Shown in pieces: positions 1-10,230 of a stretch of DNA of 64,000 nucleotides. The stretch comes from Bacteroidaceae bacterium (lineage in GTDB: Bacteria > Bacteroidota > Bacteroidia > Bacteroidales > Bacteroidaceae), in contig JAFZWM010000022.1 in the NCBI GenBank assembly GCA_017617315.1, positions 1-64,000 on the forward strand, given 5' to 3'. Under the pieces are notes generated by a model. It was not told where the DNA came from, made no database searches, and was given only the letters and a program-made list of their open reading frames with translations. Made by a program: the position numbers and the translations under genes. Position 1 is the first letter of the stretch. Each line of letters starts with the position of its first letter.

Positions 1-599
1 CCCAGAAGGTAAACGGCAAGAGTGCAGGTCCTGACGCCAAGAACGTAATATTCCTGAGTGCCGATGCATTCGGCGTACTGCCTCCCGTATCAATCCTGAC
101 TCCTGAGCAGACTCAGTACTACTTCTTGAGCGGTTTCACTGCTAAGTTGGCTGGTACAGAGCGTGGTATCACAGAGCCTACTCCAACATTCTCTGCTTGC
201 TTCGGTCAGGCATTCTTGGAGCTTCACCCAACAAAGTATGCTGCTGAGTTGGTTAAGAAGATGCAGAAGAGCGGTGCTAAGGCATACTTGGTTAACACTG
301 GTTGGAACGGTACAGGCAAGCGTATCTCTATTCCTGATACTCGTGGTATCATCGACGCTATCCTCGATGGTTCTATCTTGAAGGCTGAGACTAAGAAGAT
401 CCCTATGTTCGACTTCGAGGTTCCAACTTCTCTTCCAAACGTAAACCCAGCTATCCTTGACCCACGCGACACTTACGCTAACGCTTCTGAGTGGGAGGTT
501 AAGGCTAAGGATCTTGCTGCACGTTTCATCAAGAACTTCGACAAGTACGCAACTAACGAGGCTGGTAAGGCTCTTGTTGCTGCTGGTCCAAAGTTGTAA
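1..599 (+). CDS. pckA: Phosphoenolpyruvate carboxykinase (ATP), C-terminal part
   Basis: Interconverts oxaloacetate + ATP and PEP + CO2 + ADP in the cytosol; in this group it mainly runs in the CO2-fixing direction on the way to succinate (family knowledge). The gene enters from the left edge: the frame is open from base 3, with no start inside the window, and about 198 of the usual ~535 residues are visible. Typical C-terminal features are [15 protein letters not shown] and [18 protein letters not shown]. Codons are strongly biased to T- and C-ending forms, as expected of a highly expressed gene. A hairpin terminator follows. An ATG- or TTG-initiated shorter protein inside this frame would not be a real start. 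Confidence 0.95.
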   Translation, partial: QKVNGKSAGPDAKNVIFLSADAFGVLPPVSILTPEQTQYYFLSGFTAKLAGTERGITEPTPTFSACFGQAFLELHPTKYAAELVKKMQKSGAKAYLVNTGWNGTGKRISIPDTRGIIDAILDGSILKAETKKIPMFDFEVPTSLPNVNPAILDPRDTYANASEWEVKAKDLAARFIKNFDKYATNEAGKALVAAGPKL

Positions 600-638
600 T
601 CAAATCACGATTCAATCACTTGAATTAGATAAGCATTG

Positions 639-671
639 GCGGTGTCTCCTTTGGGAGATGCCGCTTTTTTT
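639..671 (+). terminator. Rho-independent terminator of pckA
   Basis: GCGGTGTCTCC, loop TTTG, then GGAGATGCCGC (11 pairs with two G-T wobbles) followed by a run of seven T. It lies 40 bases after the pckA stop codon. Confidence 0.9.
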
Positions 672-702
672 GTTATGTAAAACAAAAGTAAAAAGATAAT
701 CC

Positions 703-733
703 TTGCTGTTTATCAATTATTTTGATAGTTTTG
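703..733 (+). promoter_or_regulatory. Bacteroidetes-type promoter of the macroglobulin gene
   Basis: The -7 box TAGTTTTG (726-733) fits TAnnTTTG exactly, and TTG at 703-705 stands 20 bases upstream in the -33 position. The start codon is 22 bases downstream. Confidence 0.7.
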
Positions 734-755
734 TAATAACTATAAAACTTTAATT

Positions 756-3700
756 ATGACAAAAATAAAATCAGCTATCTTAAGCATCCTTTTAGTGCTT
801 GCCTTTGTGCCTGCCGCGGCGCAGAATTATGAGTCTATGTGGAAAAAGGTTTATAACTTACAGAAAAAAGACCGTACGGCATCTGTAAACAATAGCATCG
901 ACGACATCTACAATGTTGCCAAGAAGAAAGGCAACGAGTTGCAGATGTGCAAGGCCATTGCATTAAAGGGAGATAATTATGTTATTTTTACTGAAGACTC
1001 TACATTTGAGTGTCTTACAAAAATGAAGTCTCTGATAAATAACACCAAGAATGATACATTGAAACTGTTTGCGCAAGTTTTTTATATGCGGCTGTGCGAC
1101 AATGTAGGCTGGAGTCCCGGCCGAGACAATGATGTGGTCGATTTTTCATGGCCTTATGAAAAGTGGACTCTTAAGATGTTTGACATAGAAAGAGAGAAGG
1201 TGCTGAATGAAATTCTTGCAACGGCCGGAAAGTATGCTGGTGTAAGTAATAAGAGATATAGGGATATTATAAAAGTATCTGATGATGACTTGCCTTTTAA
1301 TCATGATATTTTAAGTACGGTATGTCTTTCAATCATAAATGCTGATTCATGCGTTTATAAGCTAATGCTCGATGAATATAGTAAAAACGAGAACTTCGTC
1401 GATGCAGAAATATGGTCGTTTGTGAAATATGCGGAAGAAAAAGAATATAAAGAATGTATTTCTCTCCTTGAAAAGGCGATGCAAAATGAAAAATACAAGC
1501 GTGCCAAACTCTATCCAGAGATTTATCTTTCGCTCATAGACAAACTGAAGTCTGATTGTCCCGAACGTGCTTTGGCGTTGTGCGATGAAGCCATTGCCAG
1601 ATTCACAGGTTACAGACGCTATAAGGAATTTCTTGGCCATAAGCGTGAGCTTCTCTATCCAAATCTAAGTATTCGATTAAGCAGTGATGTGCTGTACCCT
1701 AACGATAGTGAAGGTAAAATCTTTGTCGAGTGGAAGAACCTTGACGGCTTTAAACTAAACTGGTATAAGGTTGATACCGATAATATACCAAAGTATGATT
1801 TGATGCTTTTGTTGACAAATCCAGAATCTTGGTATCGGTTAAAAGGACATGACAGAAAAATGTCTACGGGTAAAAAGATATCTAAACTATATAAAACAGA
1901 AACATTTAGTTTAAAAGAAAAAAACAGGCTGAAAAGAAGTGATTCTTTAGTGTTTTGTAAAGTTCCAGATTGTGGAATATATTTTGTTGAATGTGTACCT
2001 GTTGAAGATTCTGAAGATTTCAACAAGGATTATATTGCAGAAGAACAGGATTTACATGTCGTGTATGTTTCTGCTTTGTCGGTTTTGACGGATGATTTAA
2101 CGTCTGGCAAACGCAGATTTTATGTGTTGGATTCAAAGACTGGCCATATTGCGGAAGGAGCAGAATTAGTTTTTTTTGAAGAGGATTCTTTGTCTAAGGT
2201 GGGCGAAGAAAATGGGGCTTTTATTGTTCAAAACAGTGATGGCGAAAAGGTGCGAGCTGTAAAAGGCGACGATAAATACATGCCATTTTCTATTCTTGGC
2301 TCAAGATATATTACCGCATCAAGAGTTACTAAATCGCGGCTGAATGCGTCTCTGTTTACCGACAGGGCTTTATATCGTCCTTCCCAGACTGTACATGCTG
2401 GCGGCTTTGTGTATCGCGAACAAGGCGATATTGTCAATGCTGTCGAAAACGAGAATCTTACAGTCGTTATGAAAGACGGCTCAAAAGTCTTGCAGAAAGT
2501 CAGCGTAAAGACCGATTCGTATGGAGGTTATAGTGCAGATTTAGCCTTGCCGGCATCTGTGTCAAAGAATAAGGTCGTGCTGATGGTCGAAGATGGAAAT
2601 GCAAATCGTCTGGTTGTAAAAGACGTAGCTGTAGAGGAATACAAATTGCCGGAATTCAGAGTCGAGATTGATTCTTTGAAGGGAAATTATACATGGGGCG
2701 ACAGCGTTATGTTTTCGGGAAAAGCCGTTACATTCTCAGGAATGCCTGTTGCGAATGCCAAGGTGTATACAACTTTCAACAACACTCAAAGGGATTCTTT
2801 GTGGACTGATGAGGCTGGTCGTTTTGCTTTAATGGTTAAGTTGCCAGAGGAAGGCTCAATGATTTATTACAGATATCTTCATAGCAATTATACTTTCAGC
2901 GCGGCTGTTACATCCGAATCTGGAGAAACAGAATCAGACCAGATGAGGATTTGTATAAGCAATCTGCCTGTAATTATGAGCATTTCATTCCCCGATGTTG
3001 TGTTGAATGATGCTTCGGAAGAATTGAAGTTTGATGTCTGTAACAATATGGGCATAAATCTGAATGTTCAAGTAAAATACAACATCTATAAGGCACAGAA
3101 GAAAGATGGAAAGCAAGACAAAGTAGGTGAGGCTCTGTTAAGTGGAACATTCCAGAGCAATATCGGCTTCCAGCCTATGGATATCTATAGTCTGGAATCG
3201 GGCAGATATACAATCGAGGCTATCTGCTATGATACAATAAAGGTTGAGAAGCAGTTTGTACTGTTCTCTCTCTATGACAAGCGTCCAGCAGATGATTCGG
3301 AGTTGTGGACTTATGCTCCTAAGTATTTTGATACAGACAACTCTGTTAGTATTCAGGTTGGCACAAGTTTCAAGGACGCTTGGATTTTTGCTGATGCTTA
3401 TTCTGAAAACAAACTAATAGATAGCCGGATTATTAAGTGTGATAATTCAAACGAAACAATCACATACAAATATCTTCCTGAATATGGCGACGGAATTGTA
3501 GTAGACTTCTTTGTTGTAAGGAATGGCAAATCTTATGAAAAACATGCAGGTGTTCGCGTGCCAAAGCCAGATAAAAAATTGAATCTTAAATGGCATACTT
3601 TCAGAGACAGACTTGTGCCGGGACAAAAGGAAATTTGGAGGCTGAGCGTAAGCAAGGCTGATGGTACTCCTGCCGATGCTCAGGTTCTTGCAACAATGTA

Positions 3701-6413
3701 TGATGGTGCGTTAGACTTGCTACGCCCACATTCATTGAATTTTGAATATAAAAGCAGTTGGAAGTCGCCTTATTCTTCCTTCTGGCTTTATTATAAAGGT
3801 AATAGTGGAGAGTGGATAGAACGAGATTTTGATATGAATGGTAGCTATTTTGTGGGAGATTATGGATATGACGTACTGTGTACCTTTGATCTTGTATCAG
3901 CTAGTGGAGGGCTTGCAGTTACTGATGTTTTGTGTGTTGAAGAAGATGTCGATTATGAGAAAGGACCTCTTTCTGTAAAGTCAAAGTCTTATGCAGCTCT
4001 AAGAACGGCAAAATTGGAAAAGGAGAATACGAGAGTTGCTTTTTTCGGTGAAGAAGCCTCAGACAACGCAACAAGCACAGTAACCCCTCGCACCAACCTT
4101 TCCGAAACTGCATTCTTCTATCCGGCATTGCAGACCGACAAGGATGGCATCGCCACAATCTCGTTCACTCTGCCCGAAGGACTCACAACATGGAAGTTCA
4201 AGGCGGTGGCTCATACTCGCCAGCTCGAAAACGGAACGATAGACAGCGACGCGGTGGCGCAGAAGACGATTATGATTAAGCCGCAGATGCCGCGTTTCCT
4301 CCGCAAGGGCGACAAGGCTCAGATTACCGCCATGCTCTACAACAATAACGGCAAGTCGGTCGGCGGAACGGCATTCATCACCATCTTCGACCCTCTAACC
4401 GAGGAGGTAATCGTCAGCAAGAAGCAGTCCGTAAGTCTGAAGGCTAACGGCTCGTCGTCCGTAACATTCGCCTTTGACGCTCCAACCGAGGACAAACTTT
4501 ACGCCTGCAAGATGATTGTTGAGACAAGCCTCGGCAGCGATGGCGAGCAGCAGTATCTGCCAGTCCTTCCCGACGAGACTCTGCTAACTGAAAGCCAGCC
4601 TTTCATGTGGAAGGACAAGGGTGCGCACGAGGAGTCGCTCGACAGCCTTTTCAGCGGTCAGAAGTCTGTAAACGGCAAATATGCCATGACAGTTCAGTAT
4701 TCGGCAAATCCTGTCTGGTACGCGGTTCAGGCTCTACCGTCATTGTGCAAGGCCGACAGTCATACGGCACTTGGCGCAATGCTCGGATATTATTCGTCGT
4801 CGCTTGCAAGACACATTGCCAACAGCAATCCAAAGATTAAGTCGGTTGTAGATGTGTGGAAGCAGGACAAGACCGGAAAATCGCTTATCAGCGCGCTCAA
4901 GATGAACGCCGATTTGAAGGAGATTCCTCTCGAAGAATCGCTTTGGGAAGATGTTGCCAACGACGAGACCGTGCGCAAGCAGCAAATCTCTGATTTGTTC
5001 GACGAGAACAAGACAAACTTGGCGCTCGAACGCTCTATCGACAAACTGAAGACATTCCAGAATGCCGACGGCGGATTTGCTTGGTGCCACGGCTTCAAGT
5101 TCAGTTCGTATTTCGAAACGTCGGAAATCTTGAGGTCGTTCGCTAATCTGCTTCAACTTCGCACTTCAGAACAAATCACTCCGGTCGAGAAAGAAATCAT
5201 AACAAAGGCTCTTGCCTTCATGGACAAAGAAATAGCCGATGAACTGAAGCAGAAGTTCTGTTCAGTCGAGATGATGCTCCAGTATTATCACATTCGCACG
5301 ATGCTTTCAAGCCATGTTGGCATCGACCGCGAGGCTTCGGCATCAATCAAGAAAATCGAAAGCAAATTTGGCGGTTTCCTCAAAGAACCGGGACTGCTTT
5401 CAATGTACGGACGCGCCGTCCTTTCATCGGCTTTAGTCCAGAACGGTCGCAAGAAAGAGGCCGAAGACCTCTGCATCTCGCTCCTCGAGAACACAGTAAG
5501 CCGAAAGCAGAGCGGACGATATTTCGAAGGCAGAATGAACTTCTGGGGCGGCAACATGAAGATGGACTGCCACACCTACGTCATCGAGGCTCTGAGCGAG
5601 TGGCTGAAGAGAGATGCTTCCGCAGCAACCCGAACCCTTCCCGACGGAACGACTTATGCCGAGGCGTTGGCTCAGATGCGCGTATGGCTTTTGAACCAGA
5701 AGCGCACGAACAACTGGGATAATCCGATGGAGAGCGTTAATGCCGTCTACGCACTTATGTGCAATGAAAATGCCGACCTTTCAGTCGGGATAACGGGCAA
5801 CAGACTCACCGTCTGCGGCCATGAGATTGACATGAAATCAGAAATAGCAGCCATCGGCTTTTGCAACGACAAGTGGATTGCCGAGAGCACCGACAACGCA
5901 AAACTCACTCTCGACAAGTCTACCGACGGAATATCGTGGGGAGCAGTCTACGCCCAGTACAAAGTAAAGGATTCCGACGTGAAGCAGAAAGGCGAGGAAC
6001 TCAGAATAGAACGCGAATATTTTGTTGAGCGCAACGTAAACGGCAAGGTTCAGAACATTCCGCTGCGCGACACAAAGCTTGCGGTGGGCGACAAACTCGT
6101 TCAGCACATCTACCTTGTTGCAATGACCGACCTCGACTACATTCAGATTGAGGTCCCTCGCGCCGCTTGTGCCGAGCCGGCCAACAAACTTTCGGGCTAC
6201 AGAAGGAGCGGAAGCATCGGTTTCTACGAGTCTGTAAAAGATACTAAGAGCCAGATTTTCATCGCCCATCTGCCAAAAGGACGCCACGCAATAGACACAA
6301 CTATGTTCATCGACCGCAAGGGAACGTATTCAACAGGCGTTGCAACCGTTCGCTGTGCATACGATTCGGCCTACGGCGCACATACAACATCTGCCGTTTT
6401 GCAGGTACGATAA
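756..6413 (+). CDS. Alpha-2-macroglobulin-like protein (MG2/A2M domains)
   Basis: Very large exported protein of 1885 aa with a signal peptide (residues 1-22, ending PAAAQ). An MG2-type domain is marked by DRALYRPSQTVHAGG near residue 535, a carboxypeptidase-regulatory-like stretch follows near 630-680, and the A2M core by ETAFFYPALQTDKDG near 1117 and LTTWKFKAVAHT near 1145. The helical thiol-ester domain begins near 1325, but the CxEQ thioester motif is absent: the equivalent place reads SLCKADSHT. It therefore probably works without covalent trapping, as a periplasmic or surface protease-binding or cell-envelope protein; the target is unknown. Base composition changes sharply near position 4070 (AT-rich before, GC-richer after). 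It is followed by a DUF1573 gene with its own promoter. Confidence 0.9.
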   Translation: MTKIKSAILSILLVLAFVPAAAQNYESMWKKVYNLQKKDRTASVNNSIDDIYNVAKKKGNELQMCKAIALKGDNYVIFTEDSTFECLTKMKSLINNTKNDTLKLFAQVFYMRLCDNVGWSPGRDNDVVDFSWPYEKWTLKMFDIEREKVLNEILATAGKYAGVSNKRYRDIIKVSDDDLPFNHDILSTVCLSIINADSCVYKLMLDEYSKNENFVDAEIWSFVKYAEEKEYKECISLLEKAMQNEKYKRAKLYPEIYLSLIDKLKSDCPERALALCDEAIARFTGYRRYKEFLGHKRELLYPNLSIRLSSDVLYPNDSEGKIFVEWKNLDGFKLNWYKVDTDNIPKYDLMLLLTNPESWYRLKGHDRKMSTGKKISKLYKTETFSLKEKNRLKRSDSLVFCKVPDCGIYFVECVPVEDSEDFNKDYIAEEQDLHVVYVSALSVLTDDLTSGKRRFYVLDSKTGHIAEGAELVFFEEDSLSKVGEENGAFIVQNSDGEKVRAVKGDDKYMPFSILGSRYITASRVTKSRLNASLFTDRALYRPSQTVHAGGFVYREQGDIVNAVENENLTVVMKDGSKVLQKVSVKTDSYGGYSADLALPASVSKNKVVLMVEDGNANRLVVKDVAVEEYKLPEFRVEIDSLKGNYTWGDSVMFSGKAVTFSGMPVANAKVYTTFNNTQRDSLWTDEAGRFALMVKLPEEGSMIYYRYLHSNYTFSAAVTSESGETESDQMRICISNLPVIMSISFPDVVLNDASEELKFDVCNNMGINLNVQVKYNIYKAQKKDGKQDKVGEALLSGTFQSNIGFQPMDIYSLESGRYTIEAICYDTIKVEKQFVLFSLYDKRPADDSELWTYAPKYFDTDNSVSIQVGTSFKDAWIFADAYSENKLIDSRIIKCDNSNETITYKYLPEYGDGIVVDFFVVRNGKSYEKHAGVRVPKPDKKLNLKWHTFRDRLVPGQKEIWRLSVSKADGTPADAQVLATMYDGALDLLRPHSLNFEYKSSWKSPYSSFWLYYKGNSGEWIERDFDMNGSYFVGDYGYDVLCTFDLVSASGGLAVTDVLCVEEDVDYEKGPLSVKSKSYAALRTAKLEKENTRVAFFGEEASDNATSTVTPRTNLSETAFFYPALQTDKDGIATISFTLPEGLTTWKFKAVAHTRQLENGTIDSDAVAQKTIMIKPQMPRFLRKGDKAQITAMLYNNNGKSVGGTAFITIFDPLTEEVIVSKKQSVSLKANGSSSVTFAFDAPTEDKLYACKMIVETSLGSDGEQQYLPVLPDETLLTESQPFMWKDKGAHEESLDSLFSGQKSVNGKYAMTVQYSANPVWYAVQALPSLCKADSHTALGAMLGYYSSSLARHIANSNPKIKSVVDVWKQDKTGKSLISALKMNADLKEIPLEESLWEDVANDETVRKQQISDLFDENKTNLALERSIDKLKTFQNADGGFAWCHGFKFSSYFETSEILRSFANLLQLRTSEQITPVEKEIITKALAFMDKEIADELKQKFCSVEMMLQYYHIRTMLSSHVGIDREASASIKKIESKFGGFLKEPGLLSMYGRAVLSSALVQNGRKKEAEDLCISLLENTVSRKQSGRYFEGRMNFWGGNMKMDCHTYVIEALSEWLKRDASAATRTLPDGTTYAEALAQMRVWLLNQKRTNNWDNPMESVNAVYALMCNENADLSVGITGNRLTVCGHEIDMKSEIAAIGFCNDKWIAESTDNAKLTLDKSTDGISWGAVYAQYKVKDSDVKQKGEELRIEREYFVERNVNGKVQNIPLRDTKLAVGDKLVQHIYLVAMTDLDYIQIEVPRAACAEPANKLSGYRRSGSIGFYESVKDTKSQIFIAHLPKGRHAIDTTMFIDRKGTYSTGVATVRCAYDSAYGAHTTSAVLQVR

Positions 6414-6420
6414 ATTTTAT

Positions 6421-6428
6421 TATTTTTG
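6421..6428 (+). promoter_or_regulatory. -7 box of the DUF1573 gene
   Basis: TATTTTTG matches TAnnTTTG and lies 21 bases before the ATG at 6450. It implies a very short leader and transcription separate from the macroglobulin gene. Confidence 0.6.
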
Positions 6429-6449
6429 CATTATCGTAAACAATAGAAG

Positions 6450-7514
6450 ATGAAAAGACTGTTTTTAACTTGTGGCTTGATGATTGCTTGCGTTATGGCA
6501 GCCCTCGCGCAGCCTAAGGCAATATTCGACAAGAAAGTGTGCGATATGGGCAATGTGCAGTGGAAACGCCCGGCAAGCGCCACGTTCACCATTACTAACA
6601 AGGGCAACAAGCCTTTGGTCATAGCAAAGGTGAGCACAACGTGCGGCTGTACTGCCGTAGAGTGGACCGAGAAACCTATTGCGGCAGGCAAGAAAGGCTC
6701 TGTCGTGGTTACATACGATGCCAAGATGATGGGGCATTTCTCAAAGGGGATAAGCGTTTATTGCAATGCCGACAGTCGTCCGCTGCTGCTGAAGATTGAG
6801 GGCGATGTGGTAAAGCGCGTCATCGACTATTCAAAAGATTATCCTTACGGCATCGGCTCGGTAAGGCTCGACAAGTATTCGGTCGAGTTCGAAGATGCCA
6901 ACAAGGGCGAGAAGAAGGTGGCTTATCTCAAGGTTGTAAACACATCAAAGAAGGCATACGTGCCAACCCTCATGCACTTGCCTAAATATGTTACGGCCGA
7001 GGCCATTCCCGAATCGCTCGGAGCAGGGCAGGAGGGTGTGATAAAGCTTACTCTTAACTCTGCCAGCCTTATGAACATGGGACTTACGCAGAGTTCTGTC
7101 TATTTGGCACGATTCCCGGGCGACAAGGTAGGCGAGGACAACGAGGTTGTGCTGAGTGCCGTTCTTCTTCCCGATTTCTCAAAGTCGTCAAAGATTGCGC
7201 AGCAGCCCCGGATACAGTTGTCAAAGAACGAGCTCGATTTCGGCTCGATAGGCAACAAAAAACAGGTGAGTGAGGTAATCACGATAACGAATACCGGAAG
7301 TTCTACGCTCGACATCAGAACATTGCAGGTATTCAATTCGTCAGTAACCGTTGAACTTAGCACGCGTACGCTTGCACCAAGCGAGACGGCAAAGATGAAA
7401 ATCGGCATCGTTGCAAAGTATCTGAAGAAGGCAAAGACGCGTCCGAGCGTTCTGATGATTACGAACGATGCAAAAAGACCTAAGGTGATAATCCCGATAA
7501 AAGTCAGAAAATAA
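6450..7514 (+). CDS. DUF1573 (HYDIN-like Ig fold) exported protein
   Basis: 354 aa with a signal peptide (MKRLFLTCGLMIACVMAALAQ). Residues ~21-125 form a DUF1573 domain with the hallmark ...NKGNKPLVIAKVSTTCGCTAVEW, and residues ~252-350 carry a second Ig-like copy (LDFGSIGNKKQVSEVITITNTG). Such domains are common in secreted Bacteroidetes proteins and have no known enzymatic activity; a structural or binding role in the periplasm is likely but unproven. GC-rich codons match the C-terminal half of the gene before it, and the shared hairpin after it also serves pfkA. Confidence 0.85.
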   Translation: MKRLFLTCGLMIACVMAALAQPKAIFDKKVCDMGNVQWKRPASATFTITNKGNKPLVIAKVSTTCGCTAVEWTEKPIAAGKKGSVVVTYDAKMMGHFSKGISVYCNADSRPLLLKIEGDVVKRVIDYSKDYPYGIGSVRLDKYSVEFEDANKGEKKVAYLKVVNTSKKAYVPTLMHLPKYVTAEAIPESLGAGQEGVIKLTLNSASLMNMGLTQSSVYLARFPGDKVGEDNEVVLSAVLLPDFSKSSKIAQQPRIQLSKNELDFGSIGNKKQVSEVITITNTGSSTLDIRTLQVFNSSVTVELSTRTLAPSETAKMKIGIVAKYLKKAKTRPSVLMITNDAKRPKVIIPIKVRK

Positions 7515-7518
7515 CAAA

Positions 7519-7556
7519 AGAGGCTGTTCCGCGAAAGAACAGCCTCTTGTTTTTTA
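7519..7556 (+). terminator. Bidirectional terminator between DUF1573 gene and pfkA
   Basis: A perfect 12-bp stem AAGAGGCTGTTC / GAACAGCCTCTT (7519-7530 and 7538-7549) is followed by G and six T. On the minus strand the same stem ends pfkA. Confidence 0.9.
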
Positions 7557-7568
7557 TCTTCGTATGTG

Positions 7569-8549
7569 TTAGATTGCGCATTGCTGAAGCACTCTGATAA
7601 GCTGATGGTCTATCGGCTTGTCTAGCTTTACCGCCTTACTTATCGGCACATATACAATCTCGTCGTTGATGATGCCAATCATCACGTTTCTCTGTCCCTG
7701 AATAAAGGCGTGGATTGCAGCGGCTCCCATTCGGCTGGCAATGATGCGGTCGTGCGCCGTTGGCTTTCCGCCTCTCTGCAAGTGGCCGAGGATAGACACT
7801 CTTGTGTCGAATTCAGGATTCTCGTTCTTGGTCTTCTCGGCGTAGTACATTGCGCCGCCTGTTTCAGGACTTTCAGCCACAAGTACAATACTGCTGTTCT
7901 TGCTCTTGTTGAATCCGCCCTTGATGTATGCCGAAAGAAGTTCGTCCTTTGTCTTGAACTCTGGGATGATTGCAGCCTCGCATGCGCTTGCGATAGCGCC
8001 GTTTAGTGCAAGGAAACCCGCATCGCGTCCCATAACCTCGATGAAGAACAGACGCTCGTGCGATGTTGCGGTGTCGCGAATCTTGTCTACTGCCGACATG
8101 ATTGTGTTCAGAGCCGTGTCGTAGCCGATGGTTGTGTCGGTTCCGTAAAGGTCGTTGTCTATCGTTCCCGGCAGACCGATGATTGGCACGTCATATTCCT
8201 GTGCAAACAGTCGCGCGCCGGTAAGCGAGCCGTCTCCGCCGATAACCACAAGCGCGTCGATGTTCTCTTTCTGCATCGTCTCGTACGCCTTGGCTCTGCC
8301 TTCCGGAGTCTTGAACTCCTTGCATCTTGCAGTGCGGAGGATTGTTCCTCCCATCTGTATGATGTTGCTCACGTTCTCTGTCTTGAACTCCTTGATTTCG
8401 CCGGTTATCAGTCCCTTCCAGCCGTGGTAGATTCCTTTTACCTTAAAACCGTTGAAAATAGCAGTTCTCGTTACCGCGCGTATTGCACAGTTCATTCCCG
8501 GAGCGTCGCCTCCGGATGTCAGAATGCCAATACATTTAATAGCTCCCAT
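7569..8549 (-). CDS. pfkA: ATP-dependent 6-phosphofructokinase
   Basis: Phosphorylates fructose 6-phosphate to fructose 1,6-bisphosphate. The 326-aa protein has SGGDAPGMN at 12-20, GGDGS at 104-108 and PGTIDND at 127-133. Gly after GGD and Gly in PGTIDND are the pattern of ATP-using bacterial enzymes. I place the start at ATG 8549, which has AAAAAGG seven bases upstream; an in-frame TTG two codons earlier is weaker. It is a different subfamily from the phosphofructokinase at 22.3 kb. Confidence 0.93.
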   Translation of the reverse strand: MGAIKCIGILTSGGDAPGMNCAIRAVTRTAIFNGFKVKGIYHGWKGLITGEIKEFKTENVSNIIQMGGTILRTARCKEFKTPEGRAKAYETMQKENIDALVVIGGDGSLTGARLFAQEYDVPIIGLPGTIDNDLYGTDTTIGYDTALNTIMSAVDKIRDTATSHERLFFIEVMGRDAGFLALNGAIASACEAAIIPEFKTKDELLSAYIKGGFNKSKNSSIVLVAESPETGGAMYYAEKTKNENPEFDTRVSILGHLQRGGKPTAHDRIIASRMGAAAIHAFIQGQRNVMIGIINDEIVYVPISKAVKLDKPIDHQLIRVLQQCAI

Positions 8550-8586
8550 AATCAAACCTTTTTAACCTACTTTATAATACCATTTG

Positions 8587-8594
8587 CAAATATA
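8587..8594 (-). promoter_or_regulatory. -7 box of pfkA
   Basis: On the minus strand TATATTTG matches TAnnTTTG exactly, 37 bases before the ATG. Confidence 0.6.
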
Positions 8595-8662
8595 ATCGAA
8601 AAAATATTTGGAATGCGTTTTTTGAAATGCAAAATTGATATAAATGTTACAAAATGTCCATA

Positions 8663-9532
8663 TTATGCTAAAATTGTATTCAAAATGCACTCTTTGCACG
8701 ATTCCATCAACCATTTTGGTGTTGATGTTGCTCCGCAGATGCCAACGCTCTTTACGCCGTCAAGTAGCTTGAAATCAATCTCTTTTGCATCTTCAATCAG
8801 ATAGCTGTTGTTGTTTACCGACTTACATTCGTTGTACAGAATTTTTCCGTTCGAGCTTTTCTTTCCGCACACAAAGAAAATCAGGTCGTGCTTTGCGGCA
8901 AATGTCCTGATGTTCGGGATGCGGTTTGCTACCTGTCGGCAGATAGTGTCGTAAAATCTGAACTCGGCTTCGGGCGTTTTGTGGCTCTCGATGTAGGCAA
9001 CAATCTCGCGGAATCCCTGAAGCGACTTTGTTGTCTGCGAATAAAGAATCGTGTCCTTGCTGTAGTTTAGCTGCTTCGCCTCTTCAAGACTCTCGATTAC
9101 GATTGCTGTGCCCTCGGTCTGTCCGATGAGTCCGAGCACTTCGGCATGACCTCGCTTGCCGTAGATTACAATCTGCTTTGGTTTGTCCGAAGGTGTGTCG
9201 TATTCTTTCTTGATGCGCTTTTGTAGACGCAGAACAACGGGGCAGGTGGCATCGATAAGATGAATGTTGTTATCCTTTGCCGTCTGATACGTCAGCGGAG
9301 GCTCGCCGTGCGCTCTCAGCAGCACTTTTGCGTTGCTGAGCCTTGCAAACTCCTCGTGCTCGATGGTTTTCAGTCCGAGTTTTTTCAGTCGCTCACATTC
9401 CGTGCCGTTGTGAACAATGTCGCCAAGGCAGTAGAGCGAGCTGTTTCCTCGCAGTTCTTCCTCGGCCTTGCTTATGGCGGTTGTTACTCCGAAGCAAAAT
9501 CCCGAACCGTTGTCTATTTCTACTTCAATCAT
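8663..9532 (-). CDS. ispH: 4-hydroxy-3-methylbut-2-enyl diphosphate reductase
   Basis: Last step of the MEP isoprenoid pathway, making IPP and DMAPP with a [4Fe-4S] cluster. The three cluster cysteines are visible at C13 (GFCFGV), C97 (DATCPVV) and C198 (DTICRQV), and H41 lies in DIVHNGTE. The length of 289 aa is normal for a stand-alone enzyme. The ATG at 9532 is five bases after the cmk stop; a TTG four codons upstream overlaps cmk and is less likely. Last gene of the porQ-cmk-ispH run. Confidence 0.95.
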   Translation of the reverse strand: MIEVEIDNGSGFCFGVTTAISKAEEELRGNSSLYCLGDIVHNGTECERLKKLGLKTIEHEEFARLSNAKVLLRAHGEPPLTYQTAKDNNIHLIDATCPVVLRLQKRIKKEYDTPSDKPKQIVIYGKRGHAEVLGLIGQTEGTAIVIESLEEAKQLNYSKDTILYSQTTKSLQGFREIVAYIESHKTPEAEFRFYDTICRQVANRIPNIRTFAAKHDLIFFVCGKKSSNGKILYNECKSVNNNSYLIEDAKEIDFKLLDGVKSVGICGATSTPKWLMESCKECILNTILA

Positions 9533-9536
9533 TGTC

Positions 9537-10220
9537 TTATGCAAGTGCTTTTGAAATAATTTCCTGAAGATATGCGTTTTGCTCGTCGATGGTCATGTTG
9601 CTGTTGTCGAATACAATGGCATCGTCGGCCTGCTTTAGCGGACTAACTTCGCGGGTTGTGTCGATGCGGTCGCGCTCAACAACGTTCTTCAGAATCTCCT
9701 CATAGCTGTTGTTCTCGCCCTTGGCTTTCAGCTCGTCGTAGCGTCTCTGGGCGCGTACTTCGGCCGATGCGGTTACAAAAAGTTTCAGCTCGGCATCAGG
9801 GAAAACGGTTGTGCCTATGTCGCGACCGTCCATCACAATGCCTTTCTCTTTACCCATTTCTTGCTGAAGGGCAACGAGAGCCTCTCTCACGAATGGGAGC
9901 GCAGCCACGGGACTTACTCTCGACGAAACTTCCATCGTGCGGATTTTCTTCTCCACGTTCACGCCGTTGAGATATGTCTCCGGAACGCCCTGCTCGTTCA
10001 GCTTGAATCTTATCTGAATGTTGTTGATGTCTTTCTGTAATCCTTCTTTGTCAATACCGTTGTTGCCGAAGAAACCATGTTCCATTGCATAAAGCGTTAC
10101 TGCGCGGTACATTGCGCCGCTGTCTATGTAGATGTAACCGATTGATTTTGCAATGCTTTTTGCCATGGTGCTCTTGCCGCATGACGAGAATCCGTCAATG
10201 GCTATTACTATTTTCTTCAT
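9537..10220 (-). CDS. cmk: Cytidylate kinase
   Basis: Phosphorylates CMP and dCMP to the diphosphates. The 227-aa protein starts [10 protein letters not shown] and has its P-loop GFSSCGKST at 10-18, with the [11 protein letters not shown] motif in the middle. I chose ATG 10220, because the frame upstream of it overlaps porQ and is not conserved in appearance. It lies 10 bases after porQ and 4 before ispH, so the three are probably co-transcribed. Confidence 0.95.
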   Translation of the reverse strand: MKKIVIAIDGFSSCGKSTMAKSIAKSIGYIYIDSGAMYRAVTLYAMEHGFFGNNGIDKEGLQKDINNIQIRFKLNEQGVPETYLNGVNVEKKIRTMEVSSRVSPVAALPFVREALVALQQEMGKEKGIVMDGRDIGTTVFPDAELKLFVTASAEVRAQRRYDELKAKGENNSYEEILKNVVERDRIDTTREVSPLKQADDAIVFDNSNMTIDEQNAYLQEIISKALA

Positions 10221-10230
10221 TATCCTATTA

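Noticed and set aside
8058..8804. 248-codon open frame on the plus strand across pfkA and ispH
   Set aside because: Antisense to two certain enzymes and runs through their intergenic promoter; no domain.
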